The notes under the pieces were generated by a model that worked only from the letters and a program-made list of their open reading frames with translations, made no database searches and had not been told where the DNA came from. Source: Phocaeicola sp. (GTDB lineage: Bacteria; Bacteroidota; Bacteroidia; Bacteroidales; Bacteroidaceae). From it: a stretch of 38,208 nucleotides of DNA. Positions 25,740 to 34,431 of this stretch are shown here, piece by piece. A program made the position numbers and the translations under genes. Position 1 is the stretch's first letter. Every line of letters starts with the position of its first letter. The stretch spans positions 1 to 38,208 of the forward strand of contig JARIAN010000149.1 of NCBI GenBank assembly GCA_029257865.1, read 5' to 3'.

Positions 25740-27932
25740 ATGAAAAAGATTTCAAAATATTTATTTGCACTTGCTGCAGGAGCTGCATGTTATAGCTGCT
25801 CCACACCTTCCGACAACTCTCAAGTGGTCGATTTCACACAATATGTAAACCCTTTCATCGGAGCTGCCGACAACGGACATACCTTCCCCGGTGCTTGCCG
25901 TCCTTTCGGTATGATTCAGACTAGCCCTGTCACTGGTGCTGTGGGATGGAGATATTGCTCTGAATATGTATATGAGGACTCTATCATCTGGGGATTCACC
26001 CAAACACATCTGAACGGTACAGGCTGCATGGACTTGGGAGATGTCTTGGTGATGCCGACTACCGGAAAACGTCATCGAGCATGGAATGAGTACCGCAGTA
26101 GTTTCAACAAAAAGAACGAAGCTGCAGAGCCCGGATATTATACCGTAACGTTGGATGATGCCGGAGTAAAAGCTGAACTTACTGCTACTACTCACGCTGC
26201 TTTTCACCGATATACTTACCAAAATGCTGATTCTGCCTCTATTCTGATTGACCTGCAACATGGACCAGCTTGGAATGAAAAACAATATCATTCACAAGTG
26301 AGCTTGTGCGAAACCAATTGGGAAAACGACAGCACACTGACTGGTCATGTAAAAAATCAAGTATGGGTAAATCAAGACTATTTCTTTGTCATCCAGTTCA
26401 ACCGTCCGGTAACAGAACACTTTGAACTGCCTATGCAGGAAACAGAAAAAGGACAACGCTTCATCAGTTCTTTCCCCCTGAACCCAGGAGACCAAGTATT
26501 AATGAAAATTGCACTCTCGACTACTGGAGTGGAAGGAGCCAAAGCCAATCTTGCCGCCGAACTTCCTGCATGGGACTTCGATGCAGTAAGAACTACAGCT
26601 AAAGCTGAATGGAACAGTTACCTGAGCAGAATAGAGATGGAAGGTAGCCTAGAACAGAAGACTAATTTCTATACCAGCTTTTACCACACCCTTATTCAGC
26701 CTAATGAAATTTCAGACGTAGACGGACGCTACCGCAATGCGGCCGATTCGGTAGTAACAGCAACCGGTGGGAAGTTCTATTCCACTTTCTCCCTATGGGA
26801 TACTTACCGTGCGGCACATCCATTCTACACATTGATGGTCCCAGAACGAGTAGACGGGTTCATCAATTCGCTAGTAGACCAGGCTGAAGTGCAAGGTTAT
26901 CTTCCTATTTGGGGACTTTGGGGAAAAGAGAACTTCTGCATGATTGGTAACCACGGTGTATCGGTCGTTGCCGAAGCCTATGCCAAAGGTTTCAGAGGAT
27001 TTGATGCAGAGCGTGCTTTCAATGCGGTTAAACAAACCCAAACCGTATCACACCCGCTGAAGTCAAATTGGGAAAATTATATGAAATATGGGTATTTCCC
27101 AACCGATCTGACTGAAAGTGAATCTGTATCTTCTACATTAGAAAGTGTTTACGATGACTATGCCGCTGCTGATATGGCCGCTAGAATGGGCAAAAAAGAA
27201 GATGCTGAATACTTTGGTCGAAGAGCTGATTTCTACAAGAACTTATTTGATGCCTCCACCCAGTTTATGCGCCCTAAGAAAGCCGATGGCAATTGGAAAA
27301 CACCATTCAATCCTAGTCAAATCGGACATGCGGAAAGTGTAGGAGGCGACTATACCGAAGGGAATGCTTGGCAGTATACTTGGCATGTACAACACGATGT
27401 CCCTGGACTGATTAGCCTGTTTGGTGGTGAAAAAGCTTTCTTGCAGAAACTTGACTCGCTGTTTACCGTCAAGCTGGAAACAACTCAAGCCGATGTAACC
27501 GGACTGATTGGACAATATGCACACGGCAATGAGCCAAGCCATCATGTAACCTACCTGTACACTCTAGCGGGACGTCCTGAACGCACACAGGAACTAGTAA
27601 GACAGATTTTTGACACACAGTATTTACCTAAGCCTAACGGACTTTGCGGCAACGACGATTGTGGACAGATGTCTGCATGGTACATCTTCTCAGCCATGGG
27701 ATTCTATCCTGTTAACCCGGTAAGCGGAGAGTATGTATTCGGTGCTCCTCAGTTCCCTGAATTTGTATTGCACCTGCCTAATGGAAAGACCTTCACTATT
27801 ATTGCAGAAGGGCTGTCTAAAGAGCATAAATACATCAAGAGCATCACACTCAACGGACAACCATATACCGAGAACTTCATCCGCCATGAAGATATCTTAA
27901 AGGGTGGTACACTAGTTTACCAAATGCATTAA
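25740..27932 (+). CDS. GH92 alpha-mannosidase, putative lipoprotein
   Basis: This is a 730-residue second GH92 paralogue. The N-terminus MKKISKYLFALAAGAACYSC looks like a lipoprotein signal (Cys20, or Cys17); the lipobox is not ideal, so the anchoring is tentative. The mature start FTQYVNPFIGAADNGHTFPGA, the central FYTSFYHTLIQPN and YSTFSLWDTYRAAHPFYTLM, Glu540 in YTEGNAWQYTWHVQHD, and Asp639/Asp640 in GNDDCGQMSAWYIFSAMGFYP are all GH92 landmarks. Most relatives read VPHD where this one has VQHD. It differs strongly in sequence from the first GH92, so the pair may divide linkages between them, for example alpha-1,2 against alpha-1,3/1,6. The terminator upstream implies its own promoter or read-through. 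Confidence 0.95.
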   Translation: MKKISKYLFALAAGAACYSCSTPSDNSQVVDFTQYVNPFIGAADNGHTFPGACRPFGMIQTSPVTGAVGWRYCSEYVYEDSIIWGFTQTHLNGTGCMDLGDVLVMPTTGKRHRAWNEYRSSFNKKNEAAEPGYYTVTLDDAGVKAELTATTHAAFHRYTYQNADSASILIDLQHGPAWNEKQYHSQVSLCETNWENDSTLTGHVKNQVWVNQDYFFVIQFNRPVTEHFELPMQETEKGQRFISSFPLNPGDQVLMKIALSTTGVEGAKANLAAELPAWDFDAVRTTAKAEWNSYLSRIEMEGSLEQKTNFYTSFYHTLIQPNEISDVDGRYRNAADSVVTATGGKFYSTFSLWDTYRAAHPFYTLMVPERVDGFINSLVDQAEVQGYLPIWGLWGKENFCMIGNHGVSVVAEAYAKGFRGFDAERAFNAVKQTQTVSHPLKSNWENYMKYGYFPTDLTESESVSSTLESVYDDYAAADMAARMGKKEDAEYFGRRADFYKNLFDASTQFMRPKKADGNWKTPFNPSQIGHAESVGGDYTEGNAWQYTWHVQHDVPGLISLFGGEKAFLQKLDSLFTVKLETTQADVTGLIGQYAHGNEPSHHVTYLYTLAGRPERTQELVRQIFDTQYLPKPNGLCGNDDCGQMSAWYIFSAMGFYPVNPVSGEYVFGAPQFPEFVLHLPNGKTFTIIAEGLSKEHKYIKSITLNGQPYTENFIRHEDILKGGTLVYQMH

Positions 27933-27957
27933 TCAGCTATCATTGCTCACATTGAAA

Positions 27958-28000
27958 AAGCCTTGCCCTACTCACATTGAGTAACGGCAAGGCTTCTTTT
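27958..28000. terminator. Bidirectional terminator between GH92 and barrel-protein genes
   Basis: AAGCCTTGCC (27958-27967) pairs perfectly with GGCAAGGCTT (27986-27995). T-rich sequence follows on both strands, and the genes on either side converge. Confidence 0.88.
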
Positions 28001-28007
28001 ATTGTTT

Positions 28008-28700
28008 TCAAAAAGTCACTCCAAATACCATACGTGCAGCCTCGGTCGTTGGGTTAAACACTAAACGAGCAAATATAGGCAAAGTAAACTTAGAAGTGAA
28101 CTGTATTTCTTTCTTTGCTTCAAGTTGAAGCAAAGTTACTGCAAAACCAGTAGAACCGTCATTATAGAAATCGGTAGTCCAAGGCACCGCCCCCACTCTC
28201 GCCTCCCATTCCAGTCCACCTAACCGAAACGGCGCAGCCACTTCCATGTAAGAAGAATATGCACGGTTACCATGACTATCCACTCCATCATACCCTGCAA
28301 AGTTGGTATACCAATTAACCGACAGGAAATTAAAATCATATCCAACCTGCGCCTCAAAGGTATGTCCGGTATTGTCGGGAGAAAAATGGAAATAGCCACT
28401 GGTACCATCTATCCAATAGTCAGTAACCGATACAGAAAACCCATTTCTTTCATATCCTAAAGTCAAATCAATCTCACGCGGGTCATCGTGTTTGAATCCG
28501 GCATTTCCCCATGCAGAAAGCCATAAACCTTTCCACGACACTGACAAAGTAGGCTGAATACTCACTCCATAAGGAGTTTGCGCACGCCACATATTTACAC
28601 TCACCACATCGGCACTCAGTTCCACTTCAGGACGGTCTTGAGCAACCAGCGGAAGATAACCGCAAAGAACAGCCAGTCCCGTCCACCATCTTTTCTTCAT
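28008..28700 (-). CDS. Predicted outer-membrane beta-barrel protein, unknown role
   Basis: The start is taken at the ATG at 28700, which opens a signal peptide (MKKRWWTGLAVLCGYLPLVAQ); the longer open frame upstream has no signal. The 230-residue product has alternating hydrophobic/polar strands rich in Trp, Tyr and Gly (VSWKGLWLSAWGNAGF, IDLTLGYERNGFSVSVTDYW) and ends in MVFGVTF with a terminal Phe, as barrel proteins do. About eight to ten strands are plausible. I do not recognise a named family; it resembles small porin-like proteins of Bacteroidetes. It is convergent with the second GH92 gene and 155 bp downstream of a lipoprotein gene on the same strand. A role in the mannose pathway is possible but unsupported. 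Confidence 0.75.
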   Translation of the reverse strand: MKKRWWTGLAVLCGYLPLVAQDRPEVELSADVVSVNMWRAQTPYGVSIQPTLSVSWKGLWLSAWGNAGFKHDDPREIDLTLGYERNGFSVSVTDYWIDGTSGYFHFSPDNTGHTFEAQVGYDFNFLSVNWYTNFAGYDGVDSHGNRAYSSYMEVAAPFRLGGLEWEARVGAVPWTTDFYNDGSTGFAVTLLQLEAKKEIQFTSKFTLPIFARLVFNPTTEAARMVFGVTF

Positions 28701-28772
28701 TCTTACTTGTTTATATTTATCAATTAATAAAAAGTTATTCACCATGTTGTTGATAAGTTCACTCAAACACAC

Positions 28773-28822
28773 CATATCCCCAATTCCTCTATTCATTTCG
28801 AAACAAAGCAATCGGGGATATG
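28773..28822 (-). terminator. Hairpin after the 28856-29689 lipoprotein gene
   Basis: CATATCCCC (28773-28781) pairs with GGGGATATG (28814-28822), with three more inner pairs after one mismatch. On the minus strand it follows the lipoprotein stop, but the T-run is weak. Confidence 0.4.
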
Positions 28823-28855
28823 AAATATTCCTATCCAGGTTTTACCTATAAATAT

Positions 28856-29689
28856 CTATTTTCCTTCCGGTCTAGCTTCTTCCATCTTCCGTTTTACAAA
28901 CTGTATTTTCAAGTTGGCCTCTTTCTGCTCCTTTCTGATTTCTTCCATTGCCGACAAGATACGCGCCAATTCAGATACGGCTGCTACTGCTTTCACATCA
29001 TTAGATTGCATCACTGTACGGTAATTTCGATCGCCCATAAACTCTAACTGGATATTTTTCTGCTCTTTGTTGGCCACAATAAAGGCAGCCACTCCTCCAT
29101 CCTTACCTACCAGATAATCGGCCTTCTCTATAGGACGCCCCAAGTCTGTAGTTTCATAACTGTCGGTAGACGATGGAGTTTCTGCAAACATATCCCCACC
29201 CACACTCACTTTGACAGCTGTATGATGAATCTTCTTTCCACCACAATAAACAGAAGTAAGCGACATCACTCCCTGTTCATTCACCTGAGCACGTAAAAAA
29301 GAGCGTCCAATATTTTTCTCTACCGTTTGCGTAGGGTAGAAATAATTTCCCACTTCCTGATAAGCAGTATCTTTCTCCAATACAAACTTACCTTTCATCG
29401 CATCCAGTTCAGCCTGTTTCACTTGCATCATACTATCCAAATAAGACAAAGTATGCTGCTGCTCCTTCAGGTCGACCTGCTGCATCAGTTTCACTCCAGC
29501 CTTCCGGGCTTCAAACGCCTTAGGATAAAAAGTCCGGATGCTGTCAATCTGCAATTTCGCCAAACTATAGTCACCTCCTGCCAATGCTTTTGAAGCACGG
29601 TCCAGTATACCGGCAGCTTGTTTTTCACTATCATCGCAAGATGCCAAGACAACTGCCAACATCAATAATCCTGATACTACTTTTTTCAT
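28856..29689 (-). CDS. Lipoprotein with coiled-coil-like N-terminal part, unknown function
   Basis: The ATG at 29689 opens a lipoprotein signal (MKKVVSGLLMLAVVLASC, Cys18, followed by two Asp); the open frame begins nine codons earlier without signal character. The mature 260 residues contain a TPR-like start (ILDRASKALAGGDYSLAKLQIDSIRTFYP), a heptad-rich helical stretch at about 65-100, a beta-rich middle part, and a charged C-terminal helix (EEIRKEQKEANLKIQFVKRKMEEAR). I know of uncharacterised lipoproteins of this build in Bacteroidales but no function. A perfect -7 box lies upstream at 29714-29721. The gene is divergent from the CCA-adding enzyme gene. Confidence 0.8.
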   Translation of the reverse strand: MKKVVSGLLMLAVVLASCDDSEKQAAGILDRASKALAGGDYSLAKLQIDSIRTFYPKAFEARKAGVKLMQQVDLKEQQHTLSYLDSMMQVKQAELDAMKGKFVLEKDTAYQEVGNYFYPTQTVEKNIGRSFLRAQVNEQGVMSLTSVYCGGKKIHHTAVKVSVGGDMFAETPSSTDSYETTDLGRPIEKADYLVGKDGGVAAFIVANKEQKNIQLEFMGDRNYRTVMQSNDVKAVAAVSELARILSAMEEIRKEQKEANLKIQFVKRKMEEARPEGK

Positions 29690-29713
29690 AAGTCCATTCT
29701 TTCTTTTCGGAAA

Positions 29714-29721
29714 CAAAAATA
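29714..29721 (-). promoter_or_regulatory. -7 box (TATTTTTG) for the lipoprotein gene
   Basis: On the minus strand this is a perfect TAnnTTTG, 24 bp before the lipoprotein ATG. It is back to back with the plus-strand box at 29764. Confidence 0.5.
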
Positions 29722-29763
29722 CAATTAAATTAGTTATCCTTCCGAGAGCTTACCATTTTTTAT

Positions 29764-29771
29764 TATTTTTG
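29764..29771 (+). promoter_or_regulatory. -7 box (TATTTTTG) for the CCA-adding enzyme gene
   Basis: Perfect TAnnTTTG followed by TACC, 23 bp before the start codon at 29795. Confidence 0.5.
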
Positions 29772-29794
29772 TACCTCAAATTATATCAATCAAC

Positions 29795-31228
29795 ATGGAA
29801 CTGAAAGAACACTTTACCGGCAAAATATTCCACCTGATTTCAGAAACAGCCGATGAACTTGGCTTGGAATGTTATATTGTAGGAGGATACGTACGCGACC
29901 TCTTTCTGAAGCGCCCGTCGAAAGATATCGATGTAGTAGTGGTAGGAAGCGGAATTGAAATAGCCAAAGCGTTCGGAAAGAAACTAGGAAAAGGTGCCCA
30001 CATCTCCATATTCAAGAACTTCGGCACTGCACAAGTGAAATATCATGATACCGAAGTGGAATTTGTGGGAGCCAGAAAAGAATCGTACACACACGACAGT
30101 CGCAAACCGATAGTGGAGGATGGTACGTTGGAAGATGACCAAAACCGACGAGACTTCACCATCAATGCCATGGCTGTATGTATGAACAAGAACCGCTTTG
30201 GAGAACTGGTTGACCCTTTTGACGGGCTGGCAGACTTGGAAGACAGAATCATCCGCACTCCGCTCGACCCGGACATCACTTTCAGCGATGACCCGCTACG
30301 CATGATGCGGTGCATACGTTTTGCCACACAGCTAAACTTCTATATCGAAGACGAAACATTCAGCGCATTGGAAAGAAACTGCGAACGCATCAAAATCATC
30401 TCTAAAGAACGTATAGCCGACGAACTGAATAAAATCCTACTGGCACCTGTACCGTCAAAGGGATTTGTAGAGCTAGACCGCTGTGGATTGCTGCCACTCA
30501 TCTTCCCTGAACTTACCGCCTTGCAAGGGGTAGAGGTAAGAAATGGAAGAGCCCACAAAGACAATTTCTATCATACACTGGAAGTGGTAGACAATATCTC
30601 ACGCGTAACCGACAACCTCTGGCTGAGATGGGCCACCTTGTTGCACGACATCGGCAAGCCACGCACTAAACGATGGGAGCCTAAGGCTGGATGGACTTTC
30701 CACAACCATAATTTCATAGGTGAGAAAATGATACCCGACATCTTCCGCAAAATGAAATTGCCTATGAATGAAAAAATGAAATATGTGCAAAAACTAGTGG
30801 GATTGCACATGCGGCCTATTGTCATAGCCGATGATATTGTAACTGACTCTGCTGTCAGACGACTGCTTTTCGAAGCAGGAGATGACATTGACGATTTGAT
30901 GTCGCTTTGTGAAGCGGATATCACCTCGAAAAACGAGGCCCGCAAACAACGTTTCTTGGACAATTTCAAACTGGTAAGACAAAAGTTGAAAGACTTGGAG
31001 GAGAAAGACCGAATCCGTAATTTCCAACCGCCTGTAGACGGTTCGGAAATCATGCAGATATTCAATCTGCAGCCTTGTAGAGAAATTGGCAATCTGAAAA
31101 GTGCCATCAAGGATGCTATCTTGGACGGAGTGATTCCTAATGAACACGACGCGGCTTTTGAGTTCATGATGAAAAAAGCTACACAAATGGGACTCGAGCC
31201 AGTCAACTTACCTCAAAATGGCCAATAA
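29795..31228 (+). CDS. CCA tRNA nucleotidyltransferase with HD domain
   Basis: This is a 477-residue class II nucleotidyltransferase of the poly(A) polymerase/CCA-adding family, which builds or repairs the 3'-CCA end of tRNAs. The head domain has the motif GGYVRDLFL (residues 30-38) and the metal-binding DID at 44-46. RRDFTINAMAV and the DPLRMMRCIRFATQL stretch are the family's motifs C and D-like regions. A C-terminal HD phosphohydrolase domain carries LLHDIGKPRTKRW (His284, Asp285). The three tRNA-Asn genes in this window have no encoded CCA, consistent with need for this enzyme. A separate poly(A) polymerase role cannot be excluded by sequence alone. The gene stands alone with its own promoter match. 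Confidence 0.93.
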   Translation: MELKEHFTGKIFHLISETADELGLECYIVGGYVRDLFLKRPSKDIDVVVVGSGIEIAKAFGKKLGKGAHISIFKNFGTAQVKYHDTEVEFVGARKESYTHDSRKPIVEDGTLEDDQNRRDFTINAMAVCMNKNRFGELVDPFDGLADLEDRIIRTPLDPDITFSDDPLRMMRCIRFATQLNFYIEDETFSALERNCERIKIISKERIADELNKILLAPVPSKGFVELDRCGLLPLIFPELTALQGVEVRNGRAHKDNFYHTLEVVDNISRVTDNLWLRWATLLHDIGKPRTKRWEPKAGWTFHNHNFIGEKMIPDIFRKMKLPMNEKMKYVQKLVGLHMRPIVIADDIVTDSAVRRLLFEAGDDIDDLMSLCEADITSKNEARKQRFLDNFKLVRQKLKDLEEKDRIRNFQPPVDGSEIMQIFNLQPCREIGNLKSAIKDAILDGVIPNEHDAAFEFMMKKATQMGLEPVNLPQNGQ

Positions 31229-31324
31229 AACAACTGATACCCTGTTGGCTGATTTAAAAATTCAGATGCAACGTAACAATGTGCAACTCACTTGAGGGAA
31301 TACTGTATTTCATGCCGACAGAAA

Positions 31325-31412
31325 CTTGAGTTACCGTCAGCGTTTAATAAAACAACACCGCCGTTTTATGAAACACAAGCATCGTTTCATAAAACACTGA
31401 TTGTAACTCAAG
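31325..31412. repeat. Nested palindrome with three 12-bp motifs at 21-bp spacing
   Basis: Outer arms CTTGAGTTAC (31325-31334) and GTAACTCAAG (31403-31412) match perfectly; TCAG/CTGA continues the pairing two bases further in. Inside are GTTTAATAAAAC (31342-31353), GTTTTATGAAAC (31363-31374) and GTTTCATAAAAC (31384-31395). The second and third are exact reverse complements; the first equals the third but for one base. Their starts are exactly 21 bp apart. Confidence 0.85.
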
Positions 31413-31492
31413 AATCTGTAGAAACAAGTTGAGAAATGACACTGCAGTTCCGAACATACCGGAAAGCAAACTGAATGTTATGCACCGATTCT

Positions 31493-31567
31493 TCATCAAT
31501 TTAATTCTGCCACAGACAATTGATGATATTCCAGTAACGACAATCAACCCATACTGAAATATCATCA
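31493..31567. repeat. Alternating inverted repeats
   Basis: TCATCAATT (31493-31501) is the reverse complement of AATTGATGA (31518-31526). That is continued by GATGATATT (31522-31530), which is the reverse complement of AATATCATC (31558-31566). The middle element can pair with either side but not both. Confidence 0.65.
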
Positions 31568-31795
31568 AAAACAGTTCATCTTACTAATGAAAAATACTCT
31601 TCATATTCCTTTTACAACAGCCGAAAAAACAAGCATAAAATTATTTACTTATTTTCCAAATAGAAAATTTAATATAAATAATACTTATCCATTTTACCAC
31701 TCTACAATATACTGCAACAAACATTTCAGCATAAAAAGTTGTCTAATTTAGACAATAAATTAAAAATCATATTTTTCTATCTCTTCCATTTTACA

Positions 31796-31803
31796 TACCT
31801 TTG
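31796..31803 (+). promoter_or_regulatory. -7 box (TACCTTTG) for the riboswitch-nrdDG transcript
   Basis: Perfect TAnnTTTG followed by C, placing the transcript start near 31810, just before the riboswitch core. This position makes the promoter call more credible than most. Confidence 0.65.
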
Positions 31804-31811
31804 CTTTGCTT

Positions 31812-31985
31812 TTTCGAAGGTAACTTTTATGTTTCAAAAAGGGAATGCCGTGAAAGTCGGCAACAGTACCCGCTGCTGTGATTCTCCATCTACCCTCCAA
31901 CGACAAGCAATATTGCAGCCACTGTACGAAAAAACCGTATGGGAAGGCATCTTGGAATTGAGATCAGTCAGAAGACCTGCCAGAA
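31812..31985 (+). ncRNA. Cobalamin (AdoCbl) riboswitch
   Basis: The conserved core is present in order: AAAAAGGGAATGCCGTGAAAG (31836-31856), CAACAGTACCCGCTGCTGTGA (31861-31881), GCAGCCACTG (31915-31924), TGGGAAGGC (31940-31948), and the B12 box AGTCAGAAGACCTGCC (about 31966-31981). The edges are approximate. About 50 bases separate the B12 box from the nrdD ATG, and there is no clear terminator between them, so control of translation is more likely than termination. High B12 is expected to switch off the downstream B12-independent ribonucleotide reductase. Confidence 0.93.
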
Positions 31986-32034
31986 AAAGTATAAAAAACA
32001 ACTTATTTAATTTTTACCTTTTAAGACAAGTAAC

Positions 32035-34422
32035 ATGAACGTAGCAGAGATTTGCATTATTAAACGAGATGGAAAGCGGGAAAACTTTTCAGCCTCAAAA
32101 ATCACTAATGCCATTGCCAAAGCATTTAACGCCACCGAACTGACTGGAACAGATAAATGCATAGATGAAATAACCAACCGGGTTATTGCTCAAATCTCTC
32201 AACCAGTTATCGGAGTAGAGGAGATTCAGGACATGGTGGAAACCGAACTGATGAAAAGTCATCCGGAAGTTGCAAAAAAGTATATTATCTACCGCCAGTG
32301 GAGAAATACGGAACGTGAGCGCAAAACGCAAATGAAACATATCATGGACGGCATTGTGGCTATAGACAAGAACGACATCAACTTGAGCAATGCCAATATG
32401 TCGAGCCATACTCCGGCAGGACAGATGATGACCTTTGCATCGGAAATCACCAAGGACTATACCTATAAATATCTTTTGCCTAAAGTGTTCTCGGAGGCCC
32501 ATCAACTAGGAGATATCCACATACACGACTTGGACTACTACCCTACCAAAACAACTACTTGTATCCAATATGACTTGGACGACCTGTTCGAGCGTGGTTT
32601 CCATACCAAAAACGGAAGCATCCGTACCCCACAGTCTATCCAGAGTTATGCCACCCTGGCAACCATCATCTTCCAAACCAACCAAAATGAACAGCACGGA
32701 GGACAAGCCATTCCTGCGTTCGATTTCTTCATGGCCAAAGGAGTATTGAAAAGCTATCAGAAAGCCGTAGCTTCTATCCTGGGATTCTGTTTGGAACTAA
32801 AAGGGGTAAATATAGAAGACAAGCAACTGCTGGAAACCGTAAAGTTACATTTACTTTCCATCAATCCTACCCAAGAAATGCAACAGGCATTTATAAAAGG
32901 ATTAAACGAACTGAACATTCCGATAGACGACAGCGAACTGCAACATATTATACATAAAGCCCACAAGCAAGTGAAAAAAGATACGCACCAGGCAATGGAA
33001 GGCTTTATCCATAACTTGAATACGATGCACTCCAGAGGCGGAAACCAGGTCGTATTCAGCTCTATCAACTATGGCACCGACACTTCTGCCGAAGGTAGAA
33101 TGGTTATAGAAGAGCTGCTTACAGCTACCATTGAAGGACTAGGCAACAAAGGCGAAGTCCCTGTATTCCCTATACAGATATTCAAGATAAAAGACGGGGT
33201 TTCTTATTCTGAGAACGACTACAAGCTTGCCATGCAGGACTTCAACGCAGCCGTAGAAGGAAAAGTTTCTTTTGAATCTCCCAACTTCGACTTGTTCCTT
33301 AAAGCTTGCCGTACTACAGCCAAAGCATTGTTTCCGAACTTCATGTTCCTTGACACACCATTCAACAGCCATGAGAAATGGGATGCCAATGACCCTAAAA
33401 GATACCGTTACGAACTGGCTACCATGGGATGCCGCACCCGTGTATTTGAAAATCTGAACGGCGAAAAGACTTCACTGGGTAGAGGTAATCTTTCATTCAC
33501 TACCATGAACCTGCCCAGACTAGCCATCGAAGCAAAGTTCAAAGCTGAAAAAATGCACTCGGGAGAAAGTGCCGAAACTATTGAGAAAACAGCTAAAGAT
33601 GAATTCATGAAGGCTGTAAGAGATATGGCAACACTCATAGGAGAGCAACTTCACGTACGCTACCAATACCAACAAACAGCCTTGGCGCGTCAGTTCCCAT
33701 TCATGATGAGCAACAATGTATGGAAAGGCGGAGGAAAGCTGACTCCTAATCAAGAAGTGGGCAATGTACTCAACCAAGGAACCTTAGGCATCGGATTCAT
33801 CGGAGGACATAATGCAATGGTTGCCCTTTACGGACAAGGACATGGCCATAGCCAGAAAGCGTGGGACACCTTATACGAAGCCGTACAAGAGATGAACCGT
33901 GTAGCGGACGAGTTCAAAGCCAAATACCACTTAAACTATTCAATCCTGGCTACGCCAGCCGAAGGACTCTCTGGAAGATTCACCCGAATGGACCGGAAAA
34001 AATATGGCATTATACCTGGAGTAAACGACAGAGACTATTATGTAAATTCATTTCATGTGGACGTAAAAGAACCTATCAGCATTGTTGAAAAGATAAAGCG
34101 TGAAGCTCCATTCCATGCCATCACCCTGGGCGGACATATCACTTATGTAGAACTCGACGGAGAGGCACAGAAGAATGTAAAAGCCATTGCAAAAATTGTA
34201 AAAGTCATGCACGATGAAGGCATCGGATATGGCTCTATCAACCATCCGGTAGACACTTGCCACAACTGTGGATACAAAGGGGTGATTTACGACAAATGTC
34301 CAATCTGCAGAAGCGAGAACATTTTACGCATGCGTCGCATCACCGGTTATCTTACTGGAGACCTGAGCAGTTGGAACTCCGCTAAACGTGCTGAAGAAAA
34401 AGACAGAGTAAAACATTTGTAA
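32035..34422 (+). CDS. nrdD: Anaerobic (class III) ribonucleoside-triphosphate reductase
   Basis: This is a 795-residue oxygen-sensitive glycyl-radical enzyme that reduces ribonucleotides to deoxyribonucleotides. An N-terminal ATP-cone (about residues 3-95, IIKRDGKRENFSASKI) gives allosteric control. The C-terminal zinc site is CHNCG ... CPIC (Cys742, 745, 755, 758), and the radical motif RRITGYL places the glycyl radical at Gly771. The final AKRAEEKDRVKH is also characteristic. The ATG at 32035 is the first codon after the riboswitch leader. The activase nrdG begins 9 bases after the stop. Repression by cobalamin through the leader implies that the genome also has a B12-dependent class II reductase; this is an inference to be tested. 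Confidence 0.97.
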   Translation: MNVAEICIIKRDGKRENFSASKITNAIAKAFNATELTGTDKCIDEITNRVIAQISQPVIGVEEIQDMVETELMKSHPEVAKKYIIYRQWRNTERERKTQMKHIMDGIVAIDKNDINLSNANMSSHTPAGQMMTFASEITKDYTYKYLLPKVFSEAHQLGDIHIHDLDYYPTKTTTCIQYDLDDLFERGFHTKNGSIRTPQSIQSYATLATIIFQTNQNEQHGGQAIPAFDFFMAKGVLKSYQKAVASILGFCLELKGVNIEDKQLLETVKLHLLSINPTQEMQQAFIKGLNELNIPIDDSELQHIIHKAHKQVKKDTHQAMEGFIHNLNTMHSRGGNQVVFSSINYGTDTSAEGRMVIEELLTATIEGLGNKGEVPVFPIQIFKIKDGVSYSENDYKLAMQDFNAAVEGKVSFESPNFDLFLKACRTTAKALFPNFMFLDTPFNSHEKWDANDPKRYRYELATMGCRTRVFENLNGEKTSLGRGNLSFTTMNLPRLAIEAKFKAEKMHSGESAETIEKTAKDEFMKAVRDMATLIGEQLHVRYQYQQTALARQFPFMMSNNVWKGGGKLTPNQEVGNVLNQGTLGIGFIGGHNAMVALYGQGHGHSQKAWDTLYEAVQEMNRVADEFKAKYHLNYSILATPAEGLSGRFTRMDRKKYGIIPGVNDRDYYVNSFHVDVKEPISIVEKIKREAPFHAITLGGHITYVELDGEAQKNVKAIAKIVKVMHDEGIGYGSINHPVDTCHNCGYKGVIYDKCPICRSENILRMRRITGYLTGDLSSWNSAKRAEEKDRVKHL

Positions 34423-34431
34423 TCTATCATC

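Larger units (their letters stand above)
31229..31738. other. Hairpin-rich non-coding spacer after the CCA-enzyme gene
   Basis: There is no supported gene in this 510-base interval. It contains a nested palindrome with three phased 12-bp motifs (31325-31412) and a second set of alternating inverted repeats (31493-31567). The last 170 bases are AT-rich and lead to the nrdD promoter. A hydrophobic 74-codon frame on the minus strand crosses the palindrome and is probably chance. Confidence 0.6.

Noticed and set aside
30571-31206. 211-codon open frame antisense to the CCA-enzyme gene
   Set aside because: Ser-rich shadow of a conserved coding region containing the HD domain.
31344-31568. 74-codon hydrophobic frame on the minus strand
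   Set aside because: It crosses the phased palindrome and the alternating repeats, with no recognisable start context or family; probably chance in AT-rich DNA.
31739-32038. 99-codon open frame on the plus strand before nrdD
   Set aside because: It lies over the promoter and the conserved cobalamin riboswitch core, and its translation has no protein-like pattern.
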